DNA of 64,000 nucleotides from Aliiglaciecola sp. CAU 1673. GTDB lineage: Bacteria > Pseudomonadota > Gammaproteobacteria > Enterobacterales > Alteromonadaceae. Location of the stretch: positions 62,001 to 126,000 of the forward strand of contig NZ_JARHUG010000013.1 of assembly GCF_029223185.1 (NCBI RefSeq), read 5' to 3'. The position numbers were made by a program, and so were the translations under genes. Shown here piece after piece: positions 1-8,501 of this stretch; within the stretch, counting starts at the first letter, position 1, and each line of letters begins with the position of its first letter. The notes under the pieces were generated by a model. That model saw only the letters and a program-made list of their open reading frames with translations. It searched no databases and was not told where the DNA came from.

Positions 1-2
1 CC

Positions 3-1055
3 GGCGGTCGTCCGGTCACCGCACTAGCGCCCACCAGCGAAATCCGCATGCAATGGGTTAGCCTGCCGGCTAAGGCAGGACGCAAAGCGTTGGCCGCTAT
101 CCCCTTTATGCTGGAAGATGAGCTGAGCACCGATATCGATAACCAACTCTTTGCCTTAGGCCCCAGACAAGGGCTTCGCCAGGCCGTGGCTATCGTTGAT
201 AAGCGCAGATTGCAGGAATGGCTCGACTGGTTAGCCGAAGGCGGCCTGGTCTGCAATAAGGTGCTTCCCGATGTTCTGGCCCTGCCACTACACGAAAATG
301 GTTGGTCTCTGCTTAAACTAGGCAATCAGATCATGCTGCGCCAGGACGAATGGCGCGGCATGCAGGGCGAACAAAGCTGGATGTTGGCCGCCATTGAACA
401 TGTGGCTAAACAGCAGGTCAGCCCACTGACACTGGCCAACTACAGCGATATTCAGTTACCCGCACTGCCCAGCCTGGAAGAGCAACCTGAGCAATTGGAA
501 ATGCCCATGAAAGTGCTTGCCCAGGGCGCTCTTGGGGCCACTTTCAACCTGCTGCAGGGCGAATTCAAGCCCAAGAAACAGCGCACTCAGCAAGGCAGCA
601 AGTGGCGCCTGGTGGCTGTACTGGCCGGTATCGCCCTGACCACCAGCCTGGTGGATAAAGCGGTGCAAGCCAATCACCTGGCCAATGAGCGCAACAATTT
701 GCAGTTGCAGATACTGCAGGAGTTTCAGCGGGCTTTCCCCGAGGTGAAGCGTGTTGTTAACGTTAAATCGCAGATGACCCAAAAACTGAATGAATTGCAG
801 CAGGGCAGCGGCGGTGTATCCATGCTGGTGATGCTGTCGCAGTTGTCTGATGCCTTCGAGAAAAGCCAAATTAAGCCACAGACCCTGAAGTTTGATGTAA
901 AACGCGCCGAACTGCGTATGCAGGCGGCAGGTAAGAACTTCGAGGCCTTGGAGCAATTCCGCCGCTTGGCCGAAAGTCAGGGTTTTACCGTGCAGCAAGG
1001 CGCGATTAACAACACCGATAATCAGGTGATTGGCACATTGTCCATAAGGAGTTGA
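3..1055 (+). CDS. gspL: Type II secretion system inner-membrane platform protein GspL (5' end outside window)
   Basis: GspL is the bitopic inner-membrane protein that links the secretion ATPase GspE to the pseudopilus assembly platform with GspM. The reading frame is already open at base 3, so the gene begins upstream of the window; the Met codon at 48 is internal. The visible start (APTSEIRMQW, then PFMLEDELS) matches the cytoplasmic actin-like domain of the family. A single hydrophobic segment (WRLVAVLAGIALTTSLV) lies near position 605-665 and is followed by a periplasmic ferredoxin-like domain. The stop TGA is one base before the gspM start, so the genes form one operon. Family assignment is firm; the missing N-terminus cannot be judged. 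Confidence 0.93.
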   Translation, partial: GGRPVTALAPTSEIRMQWVSLPAKAGRKALAAIPFMLEDELSTDIDNQLFALGPRQGLRQAVAIVDKRRLQEWLDWLAEGGLVCNKVLPDVLALPLHENGWSLLKLGNQIMLRQDEWRGMQGEQSWMLAAIEHVAKQQVSPLTLANYSDIQLPALPSLEEQPEQLEMPMKVLAQGALGATFNLLQGEFKPKKQRTQQGSKWRLVAVLAGIALTTSLVDKAVQANHLANERNNLQLQILQEFQRAFPEVKRVVNVKSQMTQKLNELQQGSGGVSMLVMLSQLSDAFEKSQIKPQTLKFDVKRAELRMQAAGKNFEALEQFRRLAESQGFTVQQGAINNTDNQVIGTLSIRS

Positions 1056-1056
1056 G

Positions 1057-1536
1057 GTGAAGCAGTTAGTGGAGAAATTCCGCGCCCTCAGTGAGCGCGA
1101 ACAACGCCTGGTAATAGTCGCCGCGCTTTTCATGATCATCGGCCTGTTTTACTTCCTTATTTGGTCACCGATGAATCAGTCTATCGAGCGCAACAAGGTG
1201 GCGGTACAAAGCCAGCAAGAACTGCTGGCCTGGGTGCAGAAAAATGCCAATAAGGCTATCCAGCTAAAGGGAAGCGGCAAGCAAAGCCAGCGCTTTAGTG
1301 GCTCTTTAACCCAAGCGGTCAATCAACATGCAGGACGCAGTGGCATCAGCATTGCGCGTATGCAGCCGCAGGGCGAAGAACTACTGGTGTGGGTAGACGA
1401 AGCACCTTTTAACCAGGTGCTGGCCTGGCTGCAAGCCATGGAACAGCAAGGGATCCAGATTCTGGATGCCGATTTCAGTGAAACCAGCACGCCTGGCCAA
1501 ATTAAGATCCGCCGTTTGCAATTAGGAACATCATAA
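1057..1536 (+). CDS. gspM: Type II secretion system protein GspM
   Basis: GspM is a small bitopic membrane protein that stabilises GspL in the inner-membrane platform. The 159-residue product has a short basic cytoplasmic N-terminus, one transmembrane helix at about residues 18-37 (VIVAALFMIIGLFYFLIW) and a periplasmic domain, the size and layout usual for the family. It starts with GTG one base after gspL and its TAA stop shares its last base with the ATG of gspN, so translation is probably coupled across gspL-gspM-gspN. Confidence 0.93.
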   Translation: MKQLVEKFRALSEREQRLVIVAALFMIIGLFYFLIWSPMNQSIERNKVAVQSQQELLAWVQKNANKAIQLKGSGKQSQRFSGSLTQAVNQHAGRSGISIARMQPQGEELLVWVDEAPFNQVLAWLQAMEQQGIQILDADFSETSTPGQIKIRRLQLGTS

Positions 1537-2282
1537 TGAGCCTACGCGTGCTAAAGCTGGCTGCGCTGGTTCTGTTCGGTTATCTGATATTTCTGGTGGC
1601 GTATCTGCCAGCGGTGCAGGTGTTACCGCGCCTGCCATTGCCATCGCAATTAAGCCTGCAAGGCGTCTCGGGCACCGTATGGCAGGGCAATGCCCTGCGC
1701 CTGAGCTATCAGGGCCTACCAATTGAGAATCTGAGCTGGCAACTAAGTCCGTGGGGATTATTACTGGGCAAAGCCAATATCACCGTCAAAGCTGGAAATA
1801 GCCGCGACGCCGAGCAGATCGCACTAGAGGGGCAAGTGGGTGCCAGCGCATCAAGCATTGCCAGTGACGGCCTGACGCTCTACCTGCCCACAGACCTGGT
1901 GATTTCACAACTACCTCTGCCACTGCCGGTAAATGCCAAGGGTCGATTTAAAGTCACCCTGGATGAGCTGGAATATGGCCCTGATTGTCAGGCACTGCTG
2001 GGCAAAGGACAGTGGCTCAATGCACAGGTGGCCGGTACTCAGGGCTTTATCGACCTGGGTAATTTCGATGCCGACCTTGGCTGTGTGGAAGGTGATATCA
2101 CCCTCAATGTGAAAGAGCCCAATCGCTTTGGGCTTAGCGCCGAGGCACGCATACCTGCCAACTTTAAGGTGAAGATTAGCGGCAAATTCAAACCCGATCC
2201 CAGCCTGCCCCAAGAAGTGCATAATGCCGCGAAACTCTTTGGTCAGCCCGATAGTCAGGGCTATTACCAGATACGCTTTTAA
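1536..2282 (+). CDS. gspN: Type II secretion system protein GspN
   Basis: GspN is an accessory type II secretion protein found at the end of many gsp operons; its exact role is less defined than that of GspL or GspM. The 248-residue product has one N-terminal hydrophobic helix (about residues 6-27) that anchors it in the inner membrane, followed by a beta-rich periplasmic region. The ATG overlaps the last base of the gspM stop. A strong hairpin follows within 20 bases, so this is the last gene of the operon. Conserved cysteines near the centre (GPDCQALLG and DLGCVEGD) could form a disulfide. Confidence 0.9.
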   Translation: MSLRVLKLAALVLFGYLIFLVAYLPAVQVLPRLPLPSQLSLQGVSGTVWQGNALRLSYQGLPIENLSWQLSPWGLLLGKANITVKAGNSRDAEQIALEGQVGASASSIASDGLTLYLPTDLVISQLPLPLPVNAKGRFKVTLDELEYGPDCQALLGKGQWLNAQVAGTQGFIDLGNFDADLGCVEGDITLNVKEPNRFGLSAEARIPANFKVKISGKFKPDPSLPQEVHNAAKLFGQPDSQGYYQIRF

Positions 2283-2297
2283 CACATCAAATCCCAG

Positions 2298-2330
2298 ACA
2301 AACAGGCGCCCTTTGGCGCCTGTTTGTGCC
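2298..2330 (+). terminator. Terminator of the gsp operon
   Basis: Perfect 13-bp stem with arms ACAAACAGGCGCC (2298-2310) and GGCGCCTGTTTGT (2315-2327) around a CTTT loop, 15 bases after the gspN stop. The downstream T-run is weak (GCCCTTT), so the hairpin itself is the main evidence. Confidence 0.75.
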
Positions 2331-2369
2331 CTTTCAAACTTGATAAGGCGAAGCTATTGCCGAACATTA

Positions 2370-2381
2370 AAACGCATGTTT
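2370..2381. promoter_or_regulatory. Possible PsrA/TetR-type operator upstream of acyl-CoA dehydrogenase
   Basis: AAAC-N4-GTTT (AAACGCATGTTT) in an AT-rich context 40 bases before the acyl-CoA dehydrogenase start. PsrA, which represses fatty-acid degradation genes in many non-enteric gammaproteobacteria, binds palindromes of this general GAAAC-N4-GTTTC form. The symmetric core here is only four bases per arm, so this is suggestive rather than established. Confidence 0.3.
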
Positions 2382-2421
2382 AAATTAAGCGTTTAGAGAT
2401 CATCCAACTGACGGAGGCTTT

Positions 2422-4206
2422 ATGGCCGATTACCGCGCTCCTTTAAAAGACATCCAGTTTGTACTTAACGACGTGTTCGATGCTCCCGCTTTGTGGCAAA
2501 GCTGTGAAGCCCTCGCCCAGGTAATCGACGCCGATACCGCTCAGGCTATCCTGGAAGAAGCGGCCAAGTTGGTGGAAAAGGAAGTCGCACCCCGGGCAAG
2601 AAACGCCGATGAGCAAGGTGTTAGCTGGGATGCCGGTAAAGTCACTACCCCCGATGGCTACAAGGAGTCGTTCCAGGCCATCGCCAACGGCGGCTGGATT
2701 GGCTTAAGCGGCGATCCCGAATTAGGCGGCATGGGTATGCCCAAGATGCTCTCGGCCCAGTACGAAGAGCTTTTGTGTGCCGGGGATGTTTCCTTCTCCC
2801 TTTACCCAGGCCTGACTTATGGCGCGACCATGGCTATTTTGGCTCATGGTAGTGATGAGCTGAAGCAAACGTATCTTCCAAAAATGTACTCGGGTGAGTG
2901 GGCCGGCAGCATGTGTTTGACCGAACCCCATGCCGGTACCGATCTTGGCATAATCCGCACTAAAGCTGTCGACAACGGCGATGGCAGCTATAGCATCAGT
3001 GGCACCAAGATGTTTATCACCGGTGGCGAGCAGGATCTAACCGACAATATTATCCATCTGGTATTGGCCAAGCTGCCCGATGCCCCGGCCGGCTCCAAAG
3101 GCATATCCATGTTCCTGGTACCCAAAATTGAGGTGTTGGAAAATGGCGAACTAGGGGGTCCCAATGGCGTTTCTTGCGGTTCTGTGGAGCACAAGATGGG
3201 CATCCATGGTTCGGCGACTTGCGTGATGAATTTCGACAACGCCAAAGGTTATCTGGTCGGCGACATTAACAAAGGTCTGGCCGCCATGTTCGTAATGATG
3301 AATTACGAGCGTCTGGGCGTGGGTATTCAGGGCTTAGGCTGCTCCGAACGTTCCTATCAAAATGCTTTGGCCTACGCCAAAGAGAGGCTGCAAAGCCGAG
3401 CGGCGACTGGCCCTGTTAATCCGGATAAAGCCGCCGACCCCATTCTGGTGCATGCAGACGTGCGCCGCATGCTGCTGAATATGAAAGCCCTGACCGAAGG
3501 TGGGCGCGCTTTCTCCACCTATGTCGCTAAACAGTTGGATCTGGCTAAATACGCCGATGATGCGGAGGTTCGCCAGCAAGCCGATAAGATGGTGGCCCTG
3601 CTAACGCCAGTGGCAAAAGCCTTCTTAACCGATATGGGTTTGGATATTACCGTGCTTGGACAGCAGATTTTTGGTGGCCATGGTTATATCCGCGAATGGG
3701 GCCAGGAGCAGTTGGTCAGAGATGTGCGTATTGCCCAAATTTATGAAGGCACCAACGGCATTCAGGCCCTGGATTTAATGGGCCGCAAGGTGGCCGCCAA
3801 TGGCGGCGAGTATATAAAACTCTTCACCGATGAGATCCAAGCCTTTACCGACGCCCAATCAGATGATGCGATGCAAGAGTTTATCCAGCCGCTGACAAAG
3901 GCACTGGGAACCCTGAACGAGGTAACCCAATGGGTATTGGCACAAAGCGCCAAAGATGCCAATGAAATCGGTGCGGCCTCGGTGGATTATCTGCATCTGC
4001 TTGGCTATGTCAGCTATGCCTACATGTGGGCGCTGATGGCCAAAGCCGCCCTTGAGGCCAAGACAGATGATCAGGATTTCTATCAAGCTAAACTGGCCAC
4101 CGCACGCTACTATTTCGGTCGCCTGCTGCCACGCATCTACAGTCTGCAAGCTGGCATTCAGTCTGGTAGCGCATTGCTGTACGGGCATAGCGACGAGCAG
4201 TTCTAA
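2422..4206 (+). CDS. Acyl-CoA dehydrogenase (about 595-residue, DmdC/AcdA-like subfamily)
   Basis: FAD-dependent enzyme that introduces the alpha-beta double bond into an acyl-CoA thioester, passing electrons to ETF. The product is 594 residues, longer than the classic 380-residue dehydrogenases, with an N-terminal extension and a C-terminal helical domain as in the subfamily that includes the methylmercaptopropionyl-CoA dehydrogenase DmdC. Visible motifs are the FAD-binding MCLTEPHAGTDLG region, GTKMFITGGEQ, the GGHGYIREWGQEQ stretch, and IYEGTNGIQ, whose Glu aligns with the catalytic base of medium-chain acyl-CoA dehydrogenase. A good ribosome site (GGAGG) precedes the ATG. The substrate cannot be read from sequence. 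The gene stands alone between two hairpins. Confidence 0.9.
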   Translation: MADYRAPLKDIQFVLNDVFDAPALWQSCEALAQVIDADTAQAILEEAAKLVEKEVAPRARNADEQGVSWDAGKVTTPDGYKESFQAIANGGWIGLSGDPELGGMGMPKMLSAQYEELLCAGDVSFSLYPGLTYGATMAILAHGSDELKQTYLPKMYSGEWAGSMCLTEPHAGTDLGIIRTKAVDNGDGSYSISGTKMFITGGEQDLTDNIIHLVLAKLPDAPAGSKGISMFLVPKIEVLENGELGGPNGVSCGSVEHKMGIHGSATCVMNFDNAKGYLVGDINKGLAAMFVMMNYERLGVGIQGLGCSERSYQNALAYAKERLQSRAATGPVNPDKAADPILVHADVRRMLLNMKALTEGGRAFSTYVAKQLDLAKYADDAEVRQQADKMVALLTPVAKAFLTDMGLDITVLGQQIFGGHGYIREWGQEQLVRDVRIAQIYEGTNGIQALDLMGRKVAANGGEYIKLFTDEIQAFTDAQSDDAMQEFIQPLTKALGTLNEVTQWVLAQSAKDANEIGAASVDYLHLLGYVSYAYMWALMAKAALEAKTDDQDFYQAKLATARYYFGRLLPRIYSLQAGIQSGSALLYGHSDEQF

Positions 4207-4214
4207 AAGAATAC

Positions 4215-4237
4215 AGGGGCGATAGTCGCCCCTCTTT
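4215..4237. terminator. Bidirectional terminator between acyl-CoA dehydrogenase and yrfG
   Basis: Arms AGGGGCGA (4215-4222) and TCGCCCCT (4226-4233) around a TAG loop, followed by CTTTCT, lying in the 31-base gap between two convergent genes. Confidence 0.7.
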
Positions 4238-4915
4238 CTATCGCCTCACCGGATTGGCACGGATATCATCCAGCAAGTAGCGGTAATCCTGAATCGCATT
4301 GAAGTCCTGAATGTCCCTCACCGGCTGTTTGGAATCGGGATTACTGACCGCCAGCAGATGGGCGATACCAAACTCCTGCGCTGCCTTGAGAATAATCAAA
4401 CTGTCATCCACAAACAGAGTTCTCGCCGGATCAAAACCCAGTCTGGCCTGTAACTGCTGCCATAGTGACTGAGATTCCTTGGTTACCCCGAATTCATGGG
4501 TGGAGATCAGGGTATCAATGTGCTGGTCGAGCGCCGTGCGCTCTACCTTCAGGGACAAGCTACCCGGGTGGGCATTGGTCACCAATACCACTTCTCTGCC
4601 ACTATCGTGCAGCGCATCCAAAAACGGCAAGGTATCCTCGCGGATACTGATCAGGTGTTGGATTTCACGCTTGGCACTGACCAAATCCATCTTCAACTTT
4701 TGCGCCCAATAGTCCAGGCAGTACCAATTCAAGGTGCCCATCACCTTGTCATATTCCACCTGCATACAGGCTTTGGCTTCAGCCAATGTCAGACCATCAC
4801 GCTCGGCCAGGCGCTGGGGAATAAACTCCAGCCAGAAATGGTTGTCGAAGTGCAAATCCAGCAGGGTGCCGTCCATATCCAGCAGCACGGTGTCGATATT
4901 TTTCCAATTAAGCAT
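4238..4915 (-). CDS. yrfG: HAD-family GMP/IMP nucleotidase YrfG
   Basis: Haloacid-dehalogenase-like phosphatase; the E. coli homologue dephosphorylates purine mononucleotides. Motif I is DTVLLDMDGTLLDL with the nucleophilic Asp and acid/base Asp; motif II is VTNAHP; the acidic motif near the end is LFVDDS. The frame could be opened further upstream with a TTG at 4939, but the ATG at 4915 puts motif I where it sits in the E. coli protein, so that start was chosen, giving 225 residues. It is divergent from nudE; yrfG and nudE are also neighbours in E. coli. Confidence 0.9.
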   Translation of the reverse strand: MLNWKNIDTVLLDMDGTLLDLHFDNHFWLEFIPQRLAERDGLTLAEAKACMQVEYDKVMGTLNWYCLDYWAQKLKMDLVSAKREIQHLISIREDTLPFLDALHDSGREVVLVTNAHPGSLSLKVERTALDQHIDTLISTHEFGVTKESQSLWQQLQARLGFDPARTLFVDDSLIILKAAQEFGIAHLLAVSNPDSKQPVRDIQDFNAIQDYRYLLDDIRANPVRR

Positions 4916-5016
4916 GAATGAGCCGTAAATTTGCCCCAATCCTTATTGCGATATGATGTTCAAGCGCTTAGGTATTGGGTTATAGTTATGAAGAATTATT
5001 CTAACTTGCCAGGACG

Positions 5017-5580
5017 ATGAGTAAAGTAGATCCAGACAGGCCATTGCCACGCATTCACGACACCGAAGTGGTGGCCAAAAGCAGGTTGTTTCATATCGAA
5101 AAGCTGGATCTGGAATTTTCCAACGGTGCGCGCCGTGAATTTGAGCGTATGCGTGGATCGGGCCGCGGGGCGGTGATGCTGGTGCCCTTTTTAGACGACA
5201 GCACCATGCTGTTGGTACGTGAATACGCTGCCGGAACCCATTCTTATCAGCTAGGCTTTCCCAAAGGCCTGGTGGATACCGGCGAAGATTCTTTCCAGGC
5301 TGGCAACCGCGAACTGATGGAAGAGGTGGGGTTTGGCGCCAAACGCCTGCATCGATTACACAGCGTCAGCATGGCACCTGCATTTTTCAATGCCAGCATG
5401 GACATTTTGGTGGCTGAAGATCTGTATGAACAGCGGTTGCCGGGCGACGAACCTGAACCGCTGGAAGTCGTGCCTTGGTCCGTTACCGAACTCGATGCCC
5501 TGTTGCATAGACAAGATTTCACCGAGGCACGCAGTATTGCCGCCTTGTTGTTAGTGGAGAGATGGCTAAGAAATAGATAA
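5017..5580 (+). CDS. nudE: ADP compounds hydrolase NudE (Nudix family)
   Basis: Nudix hydrolase that cleaves ADP-containing dinucleotides such as ADP-ribose, NADH and Ap3A. A complete Nudix box is visible from residue 86: GLVDTGED, then REL and EEVGF, fitting the pattern GX5EX7REUXEEXGU with the metal-binding Glu pair. The 187-residue length matches the E. coli enzyme. Its TAA stop overlaps the ATG of cysQ by one base, so nudE and cysQ are co-translated, as expected for two genes that handle nucleotide by-products. Confidence 0.93.
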   Translation: MSKVDPDRPLPRIHDTEVVAKSRLFHIEKLDLEFSNGARREFERMRGSGRGAVMLVPFLDDSTMLLVREYAAGTHSYQLGFPKGLVDTGEDSFQAGNRELMEEVGFGAKRLHRLHSVSMAPAFFNASMDILVAEDLYEQRLPGDEPEPLEVVPWSVTELDALLHRQDFTEARSIAALLLVERWLRNR

Positions 5581-6434
5581 TGTCTGATATAACTGACTCC
5601 GACATCGCGCGTTTATTAGAGATCGCCAAACAAGCGGCACGCAAAGCCGGCAGAGTTGTATTGTCCATCTATGACAGTGGAGACTACGACAGTTATGCCA
5701 AAGACGATGACTCCCCCGTTACCAGCGCCGACTACAAAGCCAATCAGATTATAAATACCTTCTTACAGGAGCATACGCCTGACATCCCCATTATGTCAGA
5801 AGAGCAAAACAACGGTATGCTTGCGGACAGACAGCACTGGAAGCGCTACTGGCTGATCGATCCCATCGACGGCACCCAGGAATTTGTCGCCCGCAGCGGC
5901 GACTTCGCCGTGAACATTGCCCTGATAGAGGACAACCAACCGGTAATCGGCGTGATCTACTGGCCGGCCGGGGACGTGCTTTACTACGCCAGCAAAAATC
6001 ACGGTGCTTACAAGGAATCGGCCAAAGAGGACAAACGCATCTTTGTGCGCAAACTGGACGATCCCAGTCAAAGCCGGGTGATTATCGCCGTCAGCCGCCG
6101 CCAGGCTCAGGAAAAAGTGCTGTCGAAAATGAGCAGCCATCGCCACTATGACGTGCTGCCCTTAGGCAGCTGTTCCCTCAAAGCCTGCCATATTGCCGAA
6201 GGCAAGGCGGATGTTTTTCTGAGGATTGGCACCACAGGTGAGTGGGACACCGGTGCATCACAATGTATTGTCAGCGAAGCAGGTGGCAAGGTACTGGCGG
6301 CCAATTTTGAGCCTTTAACCTACAACCGTCGTAATTCATTAGTTAACCCGGACTTTGTCGTGCTGGGTGACCCCGAAGTTAACTGGCCTGATGTGGTTCA
6401 ACACCGACAAGAGGATCCCCATGAGAAAAATTAG
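5580..6434 (+). CDS. cysQ: 3'(2'),5'-bisphosphate nucleotidase CysQ
   Basis: Inositol-monophosphatase-superfamily enzyme that hydrolyses PAP to AMP, removing the by-product of sulfate assimilation. The metal-binding motif DPIDGTQEFV and the second motif WDTGASQCIV are both present, with the upstream Glu-Glu of MSEEQNNG as the third metal site. At 284 residues it is longer than the E. coli protein (246), through an extended acidic-to-basic C-terminus. The first 14 bases of the next gene (ATG at 6421) overlap its 3' end, continuing a tightly packed operon. Confidence 0.92.
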   Translation: MSDITDSDIARLLEIAKQAARKAGRVVLSIYDSGDYDSYAKDDDSPVTSADYKANQIINTFLQEHTPDIPIMSEEQNNGMLADRQHWKRYWLIDPIDGTQEFVARSGDFAVNIALIEDNQPVIGVIYWPAGDVLYYASKNHGAYKESAKEDKRIFVRKLDDPSQSRVIIAVSRRQAQEKVLSKMSSHRHYDVLPLGSCSLKACHIAEGKADVFLRIGTTGEWDTGASQCIVSEAGGKVLAANFEPLTYNRRNSLVNPDFVVLGDPEVNWPDVVQHRQEDPHEKN

Positions 6435-6978
6435 CGCTTTGGCTTTGTGTTTGTTACCCAGCCTTTGCCTGGCTGACTGGCAATTGGACAACAACGCATC
6501 CAGCCTGCATTTCCTGTCTACCAAAAACAATCTGGTCACTGAAACCCATCATTTTAAACATTTAGAAGGTAGCATCAGCGATAGCGGTGAACTGCAGGTC
6601 ACTATCGACCTGGGTTCCCTGGAGACGAATATTCCGATTCGTAATGAACGCATGCAGGAACATCTGTTCAAGCTGTTCCCCAAAGCATTGTTCAAAGCCT
6701 CCTTGCCACAGGAGGTAATGTCCTTGGGAGCCGGGGATGCAAAAGTGCTGGAGCTACACGGGGCATTAACCTTAAATACCCATACGCAAACAGTGCCAAT
6801 GCAGCTCCAAGTAACCAAATTGGCCGACGGCAGCTTTCAGGCGACTACCATCCAGCCGATAGTCTTGAACACTATCCAGTTCTCACTCAGTGATGGCATT
6901 CAAAAACTACAGGAAATCGCCGGACTCAGCAGCATCGACAGAATGGTGCCGGTGACCTTTAATGTGCGATTTAAGTAA
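6421..6978 (+). CDS. Secreted YceI-family lipocalin-like protein
   Basis: YceI-domain proteins form a periplasmic beta-barrel that binds isoprenoid-type lipids; the physiological role is generally unclear. The 185-residue product has a signal peptide (MRKISALALCLLPSLCLA, cleavage before DWQLD) and the domain start WQLDNNASSLHFLS with the conserved ETHHFKHLEG strand. The frame is open further upstream inside cysQ, but the signal peptide fixes the start at 6421. It probably belongs to the nudE-cysQ operon and ends immediately next to the convergent yheU. Confidence 0.85.
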   Translation: MRKISALALCLLPSLCLADWQLDNNASSLHFLSTKNNLVTETHHFKHLEGSISDSGELQVTIDLGSLETNIPIRNERMQEHLFKLFPKALFKASLPQEVMSLGAGDAKVLELHGALTLNTHTQTVPMQLQVTKLADGSFQATTIQPIVLNTIQFSLSDGIQKLQEIAGLSSIDRMVPVTFNVRFK

Positions 6979-7206
6979 CTAATCGACATCGGGTGACCAG
7001 TCTTCTCTGGCCACAATATTGACCGTTTCATGCAATTCGGAATAGACCAATAGTGCATCGCCAGCCACCAGTTGGCGATGAACTTGCTCCACCTTGTCAG
7101 ATAGTGAACATTCACTATCACCATAATCTGTCCCTTCACGCAGCACGAAAGATTCAATCACCGCATGCAGGGTGTCTTTTTCTAATTGGTCGATGGGAAT
7201 AAGCAT
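6979..7206 (-). CDS. yheU: YheU family protein (UPF0270)
   Basis: Small conserved gammaproteobacterial protein of unknown function, 75 residues. The start MLIPIDQL, the core [13 protein letters not shown] and the end [10 protein letters not shown] are near-identical to E. coli YheU. As in E. coli it lies next to yheT on the same strand, 28 bases downstream of it. The coding regions of yheU and the convergent YceI gene abut with no gap. Confidence 0.92.
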   Translation of the reverse strand: MLIPIDQLEKDTLHAVIESFVLREGTDYGDSECSLSDKVEQVHRQLVAGDALLVYSELHETVNIVAREDWSPDVD

Positions 7207-7234
7207 TTAAAAGCCCGAAGTTAAAGGTCTGCCG

Positions 7235-8233
7235 CTACTTTGGCAGTTCGTCACCGAGAAAACGGCGAATACGTTCATGCAACCAGATTCGGGGATTGAG
7301 CGGTGAGCCCTGCATAAAACCCACATGCCCACCACGGCGACTGAGTTCCAGCCTGATCCAGGGAGAAATCTCATCGGCCATGGGCACCACCGAAGGGCTC
7401 ATAAAAGGATCATCCAGGGCATGTAGCACCAGCGTGGGTGTTTGTATGTTACGCATATAGCGCACGGCACTGCATTGCTCGTAGTAATGGTCAGCATCAC
7501 GAAAACCATGCAATGGCGCCGTGACTTTCTGGTCAAACTCCCGAAAGCTCTGTATGGATTGTACTTGCTCAGCGTTTAATCCCAGCTTTTCGCTGAAATC
7601 CATCAGCCCCATCTTTTGCACCAGCCGCTCTCGCATGCTCTTAAGCAGATAGCGTTGATAGAAGTTAGAGAATCCCTTACCGATGCTTTCGGCACAACTC
7701 GACAGGCGAAAAGGAGGTGAGACGGCAATGGCCGCTTCCAGAAAACGTTGACGGGAATGCTCACCTAACAGCTTTAACAACATATTGGCACCGAGGGAGA
7801 ATCCCAGGCCAACCTTTCGAAGTTTGGGTAAGCGTTGCTGCAGCCAATCCAGCAAATACAGGGCATCTTCGGTGTCACCTGAGTGATAGGCGCGATGCTG
7901 TTTATTGGGACCGTTGCCACAGCCCCTGAAGTGCATCATCACACCGCGCCAGCCATGCTGATGCAGCATTGCCAACATATCGTTGGCATAGTGCGAACGT
8001 GCTGAGCCTTCCAATCCATGAAAACAGACGACCAGGCCTTTGCTCTCTGGCACCTCTGGCGTCCAGGCCAGTTCCACAAAATCACCATCGGGTAGCGCCA
8101 ATTGCTCCCACTCAAGGATCACTTGTTGTCTGGACTGAAAAAATCTGGGCCAAATGGTTTGTATATGCCGATTTTTGGCCCACCAAGGCGCACGAAAATC
8201 GCTTTCAACTATTTGACCAAAACCACCCAACAC
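7235..8233 (-). CDS. yheT: Alpha/beta-hydrolase YheT (UPF0017 family)
   Basis: Alpha/beta-hydrolase of the AB-hydrolase YheT/ABHD1-3 family; the natural substrate in bacteria is unknown. The nucleophile elbow is GLGFSLGANMLLK, the oxyanion-side motif is FHGLEGSARSHYAND, and a late Asp and His (LHALDDPFM, RRGGHVGFM) complete the triad. The start is GTG at 8233, giving 332 residues; a TTG three bases later is also possible. It is the third gene of the minus-strand run yheS, TIGR02444 gene, small membrane gene, yheT, yheU. Confidence 0.9.
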   Translation of the reverse strand: MLGGFGQIVESDFRAPWWAKNRHIQTIWPRFFQSRQQVILEWEQLALPDGDFVELAWTPEVPESKGLVVCFHGLEGSARSHYANDMLAMLHQHGWRGVMMHFRGCGNGPNKQHRAYHSGDTEDALYLLDWLQQRLPKLRKVGLGFSLGANMLLKLLGEHSRQRFLEAAIAVSPPFRLSSCAESIGKGFSNFYQRYLLKSMRERLVQKMGLMDFSEKLGLNAEQVQSIQSFREFDQKVTAPLHGFRDADHYYEQCSAVRYMRNIQTPTLVLHALDDPFMSPSVVPMADEISPWIRLELSRRGGHVGFMQGSPLNPRIWLHERIRRFLGDELPK

Positions 8234-8313
8234 CCGTTATCACCCTCAAACCAAAACCTGAAGTCGGCATTGGACTACAGCCTGATGCTGAAGGCAATAG
8301 CGTTATGTTCAGC

Positions 8314-8445
8314 CTATTTTCTGTGGTCCGCCTCGTTAACATTATGGATAAAGAGATAAACGTAGTAGGCACAAATCCCTACCACCACACCAATGCCCAA
8401 CAATGAGCCCCAGGCTACCGGATCGCTGAAAATAAGGTTTAACAT
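8314..8445 (-). CDS. DUF3149-like single-pass membrane protein (43 residues)
   Basis: A short gene read from the reverse strand: ATG at 8445, TAG at 8316-8314. The product starts MLNLIFSDPVAWGSLLG, has one hydrophobic helix (about residues 13-33) and ends in a charged tail (NEADHRK). The size, the acidic start before the helix and the charged C-terminus fit DUF3149 proteins, which have no known function. A very good ribosome site, AAGGAG, lies eight bases before the ATG. It sits in the gap between yheT and the TIGR02444 gene, all on the same strand. The reading is secure; the family name is from resemblance. Confidence 0.75.
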   Translation of the reverse strand: MLNLIFSDPVAWGSLLGIGVVVGICAYYVYLFIHNVNEADHRK

Positions 8446-8501
8446 GGCTTGTCTCCTTCGACGAGTTGATGGGACAAGCATCTCAACAAATGAGGGAGCG
8501 A

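Noticed and set aside
456-1139. 227-codon minus-strand open frame inside gspL/gspM
   Set aside because: Shadow of the conserved gsp genes; no ribosome site, no recognisable domain.
4496-4921. 141-codon plus-strand open frame opposite yrfG
   Set aside because: Antisense shadow of a gene with intact HAD motifs.
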